Positions 6,936 through 10,723 of a stretch of DNA of 10,723 nucleotides are shown piece by piece. This DNA is from Lachnospiraceae bacterium (GTDB taxonomy: Bacteria; Bacillota; Clostridia; Lachnospirales; Lachnospiraceae). The position numbers were made by a program, and so were the translations under genes. The notes under the pieces are model-generated. The model searched no databases. It was not told the origin of the DNA and saw only the letters and a program-made list of their open reading frames with translations. The first letter of the stretch is position 1; each line of letters starts with the position of its first letter. The stretch spans positions 1-10,723 of the forward strand of contig SFGF01000094.1 in assembly GCA_004556655.1 (NCBI GenBank). The letters are read 5' to 3'.

Positions 6936-6976
6936 GTATCATAGGAAAGTCCTCTGACTTTCCTATGATACAAAAA
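6931..6976. repeat. Perfect 20-base inverted repeat overlapping the terminator T run
   Basis: TTTTTGTATCATAGGAAAGT (6931-6950) is exactly complementary to 6957-6976, and C6951-G6956 can close a CTCT tetraloop, making 21 pairs. The polarity is T-stem-A, the reverse of a bidirectional terminator, so it has no U tail on either strand. Its 5' arm contains the T run of the preceding terminator. It could be a dispersed intergenic repeat, an RNA stability element or part of the attenuation switch. Confidence 0.8.
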
Positions 6977-7020
6977 CCCTCCGGGGCTTGCACACTTTAT
7001 TCTTCCAGAAAGGAGTTTTC

Positions 7021-7218
7021 ATGATTACAATTAATGGAAAAAGTATAGAATTATCCGAAAATATCACTGTTTCAGAGTATCTGAAGCAGAATCAATACCG
7101 CCCTGAGAGAATTGCCATTGAACTGAATGGAAGTATTCTTCCAAAATCTTCTTATGATTCTACCCTATTGAAAGATGGAGATGTGATGGAAATCGTAAGT
7201 TTTGTGGGAGGAGGCTGA
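7021..7218 (+). CDS. thiS: Sulfur carrier protein ThiS
   Basis: This small ubiquitin-fold protein carries sulfur as a C-terminal thiocarboxylate for thiazole formation in thiamin synthesis. It is 65 residues, the normal size, starting MITINGKSIEL and ending SFVGGG. The terminal Gly-Gly is what ThiF adenylates. The ATG at 7021 lies five bases after AAGGAG. An in-frame TTG upstream (6988) would add 11 residues but has no ribosome site and would break the family's usual N terminus, so it is not used. It is the first gene of the thi operon, with one base between its stop and the thiF start. Confidence 0.96.
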   Translation: MITINGKSIELSENITVSEYLKQNQYRPERIAIELNGSILPKSSYDSTLLKDGDVMEIVSFVGGG

Positions 7219-7219
7219 T

Positions 7220-7891
7220 ATGGATAAAGAAAAATCAAAAAATCATACATTTACCAGAGAAGAACTTCTCCATGCATTGAACGAGCGTCATTCACCTGAA
7301 ACCCAGCAAAAACTTTCCGATGGAAAAGTAGCCATCGCAGGTCTTGGCGGCCTGGGTTCCAACGTGGCTTTTGCTCTGGCACGGATCGGCGTAGGAATGG
7401 GTCGCGGCCATCTGCATCTGATTGATTTTGATGTGGTCGACCTTACCAATCTGAACCGACAGCAATACTTTCTGGAACACGTAGGGCTTGCCAAAACAGA
7501 GGCTTTGAAGTCTGAACTTTTGAGAATCAATCCATACTTAAATATTCAGACAGACTGTGTCCGGGTTACGGCAGAAAATATTACTGCCCTCTTTGCCCGG
7601 GATGAAATCATATGCGAAGCTTTTGATGATCCGGAAGCAAAAGCAGTACTTACCAATGGTATTCTGGAACATTTTCCGGGCAAAAAATATATTGCCGCTT
7701 CCGGACTTGCCGGATATGAAAGCAGCAATCTGATCCGCACCCGCCGTGTGATGCCAAACTTTTATCTGTGTGGAGACGAAATCACCGAAGCCAGCTATGG
7801 CAAAGGACTGATGGCACCCCGGGCTGCACTTTGCGCCGCTCACGAAGCCAACATGATTACCCGGATTCTTCTGGGGGAAACAGATGTATGA
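7220..7891 (+). CDS. thiF: ThiS adenylyltransferase ThiF, family 2
   Basis: This E1-like enzyme adenylates the ThiS C-terminal glycine with ATP so that sulfur can be loaded. It has 223 residues from ATG 7220. The start follows the thiS stop by one base (TGA-T-ATG), with GGGAGGAGG inside the end of thiS as ribosome site. The nucleotide-binding GLGGLGS is at 41-47, LIDFDVVDLTNLNRQQ at 67-82, and an EAFDDPEAK stretch supplies the conserved catalytic Asp. It is shorter than E. coli ThiF (251 residues). It also lacks the paired CxxC zinc ligands; its cysteines are isolated. This fits the clostridial family-2 ThiF. The sulfur-donor route is thus likely different from E. coli, but that is inference. 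Confidence 0.93.
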   Translation: MDKEKSKNHTFTREELLHALNERHSPETQQKLSDGKVAIAGLGGLGSNVAFALARIGVGMGRGHLHLIDFDVVDLTNLNRQQYFLEHVGLAKTEALKSELLRINPYLNIQTDCVRVTAENITALFARDEIICEAFDDPEAKAVLTNGILEHFPGKKYIAASGLAGYESSNLIRTRRVMPNFYLCGDEITEASYGKGLMAPRAALCAAHEANMITRILLGETDV

Positions 7892-8004
7892 CTCACACTA
7901 TACTCGTAACTGACTTATAAGTTCTAGTATGCCTCAGCGTACTTACTACAAAACAATCATATAAGGAACAATTCCAAATATTTTCAAAGAAAGAAGGATT
8001 TATA
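7892..8004 (+). other. thiF-thiG intercistronic spacer with hairpin
   Basis: This 113-base gap interrupts an otherwise tight operon. It holds a perfect palindrome, ACTTATAAGT (7912-7921). A stem-loop follows, AGTATGC/GCGTACT (7926-7932 with 7937-7943, one wobble, CTCA loop). No T run follows, so it is not a terminator. It may mark an RNA processing or stability site. The thiG ribosome site, AAGAAGGA, ends it. Confidence 0.5.
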
Positions 8005-8781
8005 ATGAAAAATACTGACGACAAACTGATTCTTGGAGGGCATGAATTTACCTCCCGTTTTATTCTGGGATCCGGAAAATTTTCCCTGGATCTTGTAAAG
8101 GCATGTATTGAAAAAGCCGGAACGCAGATCATCACACTGGCTCTGCGCCGGGCAAATGAAGGAGGACTTGCCAACATTCTGGACTATATTCCCGACAATA
8201 TCACGCTTCTTCCCAATACCTCCGGTGCAAGAAATGCCGAGGAAGCTGTGCGGATTGCCCGCCTTTCCAGAGAAGTAGGCTGTGGTGATTTTGTAAAAAT
8301 CGAAGTCATTCACGATTCCAAATATCTGCTTCCCGATAATTATGAAACCATCAAAGCCACAGAAATTCTTGCAAAAGAAGGATTTGTGGTTATGCCTTAC
8401 ATGTATCCGGATCTGAATGCAGCCCGTGACCTTGTCAATGCCGGAGCTGCCTGCATCATGCCTCTGGGCTCTCCTATCGGTTCCAACAAAGGACTGTGCA
8501 CAAAAGAATTTATCCAGATTCTCATTGACGAAATAGACCTCCCAATTATCGTGGATGCCGGTATCGGACGCCCTTCTCAGGCATGTGAAGCTATGGAAAT
8601 GGGTGCCAGCGCAGTTATGGCAAACACCGCCATTGCCACAGCCGGAGATGTGCCTGCCATGGCAGAAGCATTTAAGAAAGCAATCGAAGCCGGAAGAAGT
8701 GCTTATCTGTCTGGTCTGGGAAGAACTCTGGACAAGGGGGCCAGCGCATCTTCACCACTTACCGGATTCTTACAGGACTAA
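8005..8781 (+). CDS. thiG: Thiazole synthase ThiG
   Basis: This TIM-barrel enzyme condenses 1-deoxy-xylulose 5-phosphate, dehydroglycine and ThiS-thiocarboxylate into the thiazole phosphate tautomer. It is 258 residues, the usual length. Lys98 in DFVKIEV is the expected Schiff-base lysine (Lys96 in B. subtilis). Family landmarks are GSGKF (22-26), LRR (47-49), NTSGARNAEEA (71-81), MPLGSPIGS in the middle and the phosphate-binding VDAGIGRPSQA followed by ANTAIA. The ATG lies six bases after AGAAGGA. It works with ThiH, encoded next, which supplies dehydroglycine. Confidence 0.97.
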   Translation: MKNTDDKLILGGHEFTSRFILGSGKFSLDLVKACIEKAGTQIITLALRRANEGGLANILDYIPDNITLLPNTSGARNAEEAVRIARLSREVGCGDFVKIEVIHDSKYLLPDNYETIKATEILAKEGFVVMPYMYPDLNAARDLVNAGAACIMPLGSPIGSNKGLCTKEFIQILIDEIDLPIIVDAGIGRPSQACEAMEMGASAVMANTAIATAGDVPAMAEAFKKAIEAGRSAYLSGLGRTLDKGASASSPLTGFLQD

Positions 8782-8802
8782 TTTACAAGGAGGCACTTGA
8801 AA

Positions 8803-10038
8803 ATGAATGGACATACAGAAAACCATCAGGATACCCACCTGAATGAGAGCATTTTAAATGAGGAAATCCTGGAGGATCAGAAGAAAAACAGAATCGATCA
8901 TATGAAATATCTGCCGGGTATGGAAGTACTGGAATCTGATGTGATGGATCAGGTAATCTCTGCCATGAACGGTTATGATTACAGTCAATACACCGAAACG
9001 GATGTCCGTCGGGCTCTTGCACATGACAACCGTACACCGGAAGATTTTGCTGCACTGCTGTCTCCGGCTGCCCTTCCTCTTCTGGAAGAAATCGCTCAGG
9101 CTACCCGAAAGGAAACACGAAAGCATTTCGGCAACAGTGTCTATATGTTCACACCACTTTACATCGCAAACTACTGTGAGAATTATTGCATTTATTGCGG
9201 CTTTAACTGTCACAACAAAATTAACCGTGCCCAGCTAAAACCGGATGAAATCGAGAAAGAAATGGCTGCCATTGCCAAGTCCGGTCTTCAGGAAATTTTG
9301 ATTCTCACCGGTGAAAGCCGTTCCAAATCCAATGTGGAATATATCGGAGAAGCATGTAAGATTGCAAAAAAATATTTCCGTGTCATCGGTCTGGAAGTCT
9401 ATCCCATGAATTCTGATGAGTATGCCTACCTGCATGAATGCGGTGCAGACTATGTGACTGTTTTCCAGGAGACTTATAATTCTGACAAATATGAAACTCT
9501 CCATCTTGCAGGCCACAAACGGATTTTTCCTTACCGCCTGAATGCTCAGGAACGAGCTCTCAAAGGCGGTATGCGAGGTGTGGGCTTTGCTGCACTTCTG
9601 GGACTGGATGATTTCCGCAAAGATGCATTTGCCACCGGATATCACGCTTACCTTCTGCAGAGAAAATACCCTCATGCAGAAATCGCATTTTCCATACCGA
9701 GACTGCGCCCAATCATCAACAATGACCGGATTAATCCCATGGATGTCCATGAGCCGCAGCTTCTTCAGGTTTTATGTGCATATCGACTGTTTATGCCATT
9801 TGCAAATATCACTGTATCCACCAGAGAATGCGCACGAGTAAGAGATAATCTGGTAAATATTGCCGCCACCAAGATTTCCGCCGGAGTCAGCACAGGAATC
9901 GGAGAACATGTGGAGGATCTCGAAGACAAAGGGGACGGACAGTTCGAGATTTCTGACGGACGCTCTGTAGACGAAGTGTATCAGGCACTGCTGGAACATG
10001 ATCTGCAGCCGGTAATGCATGATTACCTGTATGTATGA
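8803..10038 (+). CDS. thiH: 2-iminoacetate (dehydroglycine) synthase ThiH, radical SAM tyrosine lyase
   Basis: This radical SAM enzyme cleaves tyrosine to p-cresol and dehydroglycine, which ThiG uses. It is oxygen sensitive and typical of anaerobes, in place of the ThiO oxidase of aerobes. It has 411 residues from ATG 8803. The 4Fe-4S cluster motif CxxxCxxC is Cys125, Cys129, Cys132 in NYCENYCIYCGF. GESRSKSNVEYI and the later IPRLRP segment are typical ThiH. AAGGAGG (8787-8793) is nine bases before this ATG. A TTG two codons earlier (8797) is only three bases away and is unlikely to be the start. The final TGA overlaps the next gene's ATG. Confidence 0.96.
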   Translation: MNGHTENHQDTHLNESILNEEILEDQKKNRIDHMKYLPGMEVLESDVMDQVISAMNGYDYSQYTETDVRRALAHDNRTPEDFAALLSPAALPLLEEIAQATRKETRKHFGNSVYMFTPLYIANYCENYCIYCGFNCHNKINRAQLKPDEIEKEMAAIAKSGLQEILILTGESRSKSNVEYIGEACKIAKKYFRVIGLEVYPMNSDEYAYLHECGADYVTVFQETYNSDKYETLHLAGHKRIFPYRLNAQERALKGGMRGVGFAALLGLDDFRKDAFATGYHAYLLQRKYPHAEIAFSIPRLRPIINNDRINPMDVHEPQLLQVLCAYRLFMPFANITVSTRECARVRDNLVNIAATKISAGVSTGIGEHVEDLEDKGDGQFEISDGRSVDEVYQALLEHDLQPVMHDYLYV

Positions 10039-10625
10039 TGAACACTGTACGAACCGATAGCTTGTTTGATACTGTCATAGCTGTCACAAACCGCCGCCTC
10101 TGTGACCGCCCCTTCACAGAGCAGCTGGAACGTGTCTGCAGCCATCACCCCAGGGCACTGATTCTTCGTGAAAAGGATTTAGCTGAAAATGAATATGAAC
10201 TCCTGGCCGGACAGATACTGGAAATCTGCCGTACCTATGATGTGCCTTGCATTCTCCATACCTATACCAAAGTCGCCCGCAGACTGGGATGTTCCCGCAT
10301 CCATCTTCCTCTGCCACTTTTAAGGACGGAAGCTTCTTCTCTCGGGGATTTTTCTCTGGTGGGAACCTCTGTCCATTCAGTGGAGGATGCCATCGAAGCA
10401 GAGAAACTGGGAGCTTCCTATCTCACTGCCGGACATATTTATGTGACCGACTGCAAAAAAGGACTTCCGCCCAGAGGCACCGGATTTCTCCGGGAAGTCT
10501 GCCTCCAGGTGTCAGTCCCTGTATACGCCATCGGTGGTATCCATCCGGATGAAAACCAAATGAAAGAAATCATTGATTGCGGTGCCGCCGGTGGCTGCAT
10601 CATGTCAGGAATGATGCGGGTATAG
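10035..10625 (+). CDS. tenI: TenI-type thiazole tautomerase (ThiE/TenI family)
   Basis: This protein probably aromatises the thiazole tautomer made by ThiG. It is 196 residues and a ThiE/TenI-fold barrel with REKD at 45-48. The diagnostic segment is GHIYVTDCKKG (133-143) followed by RG. It matches B. subtilis TenI, whose catalytic His122 lies in the equivalent GHVFETDCKKG. A true thiamin phosphate synthase (ThiE) would have a GPIFPTxTK-type segment and an Asn-Asp near the second phosphate site; here that position reads HTYTK. The phosphate-binding IGGI is at 166-169. The ATG overlaps the thiH stop as ATGA (10035-10038). A second ATG follows at once, and there is no clear ribosome site, so translation is probably coupled. 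Automatic annotation would likely call it thiE. Confidence 0.88.
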   Translation: MMNTVRTDSLFDTVIAVTNRRLCDRPFTEQLERVCSHHPRALILREKDLAENEYELLAGQILEICRTYDVPCILHTYTKVARRLGCSRIHLPLPLLRTEASSLGDFSLVGTSVHSVEDAIEAEKLGASYLTAGHIYVTDCKKGLPPRGTGFLREVCLQVSVPVYAIGGIHPDENQMKEIIDCGAAGGCIMSGMMRV

Positions 10626-10723
10626 GACAGGGGACAGACCCAATGTCGTTTAGTTAAGGATTTTGTCCCGTTTCTTAGTAATTAAAATATTTATAAAAAG
10701 GCTGAAATTTTTTCGATATTTTA
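10626..10723. other. Intergenic tail after tenI with weak repeat
   Basis: GGGACA (10631-10636) and TGTCCC (10664-10669) can form a six-pair stem around a 27-base loop, within a GACAGGGGACAGACCC context. The following sequence is AT-rich without a clean T run. This could be a weak terminator or the edge of a dispersed GGGGACAG-type repeat. No gene is visible before the window ends. Confidence 0.3.

Larger units (their letters stand above)
6842..7020 (+). promoter_or_regulatory. Structured thi operon leader (candidate attenuator, no TPP aptamer)
   Basis: This untranslated leader contains, in order, about 37 bases with GAGAGT repeated (6869-6874, 6879-6884), a full terminator hairpin with T run, a long perfect inverted repeat, a CCCTCCGGGG stretch and the thiS ribosome site (AAGGAG, 7010-7015). 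A terminator ahead of the coding genes implies regulated read-through. I searched for the THI-box landmarks (CUGAGA, ACCUGAUC, the conserved GCGUAGGGAA) and saw none on either strand. I recall a published candidate RNA called the thiS motif, but cannot compare its consensus here. Confidence 0.5.

Noticed and set aside
6842..7020. TPP riboswitch upstream of thiS
   Set aside because: None of the conserved THI-box landmarks is present on either strand, although the position would be typical.
6988..7020. Upstream TTG start for thiS
   Set aside because: There is no ribosome site in front of it, and AAGGAG is ideally spaced to the ATG at 7021, which gives the normal ThiS N terminus.
1..10723. CRISPR array, tRNA or rRNA genes, insertion sequence
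   Set aside because: I saw no regularly spaced direct repeats, no tRNA cloverleaf or rRNA-like sequence, and no transposase coding region in the window.

Overview
The window looks like a chromosomal segment of an anaerobic, low-to-moderate-GC Firmicute, most likely a gut Lachnospiraceae-type Clostridium relative. This rests on three things. The gene complement includes oxygen-sensitive ThiH-type thiazole synthesis, a QueT importer and a DUF4143 ATPase. Strong AGGAGG ribosome binding sites and sigma-A-like promoters are present. The protein sequences have a Firmicute character. The species assignment is inference.

Layout. (1) Positions 1-3203, minus strand: a type I restriction-modification locus, hsdM then hsdS. 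hsdS runs off the left edge after its first target-recognition half, and no hsdR is visible. (2) Positions 3204-3543: the divergent intergenic region. It holds a plus-strand promoter and a well-formed preQ1-I riboswitch aptamer. (3) Positions 3544-5251, plus strand: a tight queT-queF-queC operon for 7-deazaguanine (queuosine precursor) import and synthesis, closed by a hairpin at 5278-5325 that can serve both strands. (4) Positions 5330-6664, minus strand: a stand-alone AAA ATPase of the DUF4143 family. Its promoter is flanked and overlapped by two palindromes. (5) Positions 6807-7020: a long, structured thi leader. It has a strong promoter, a 23-pair terminator hairpin with a T run and an overlapping perfect 20-base inverted repeat, but no recognisable TPP riboswitch. 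(6) Positions 7021-10625, plus strand: thiS-thiF-thiG-thiH-tenI, the anaerobic thiazole branch of thiamin synthesis. (7) Positions 10626-10723: a tail with weak repeats.

How the genes work together. QueC makes preQ0 and QueF reduces it to preQ1. QueT is the predicted substrate-capture subunit of an ECF importer for the same family of bases, and the riboswitch provides feedback by preQ1. In the thiazole operon, ThiF (family 2) activates the ThiS C-terminal Gly-Gly for sulfur loading. ThiH cleaves tyrosine to dehydroglycine, ThiG assembles the thiazole phosphate, and TenI (not ThiE, judged by its active-site motif) aromatises it.

I found no wholly new multi-gene system. The points most worth pursuing are the unexplained thi leader, its unusual overlapping inverted repeat, the non-standard riboswitch expression platform, and the HsdM with a long C-terminal extension.
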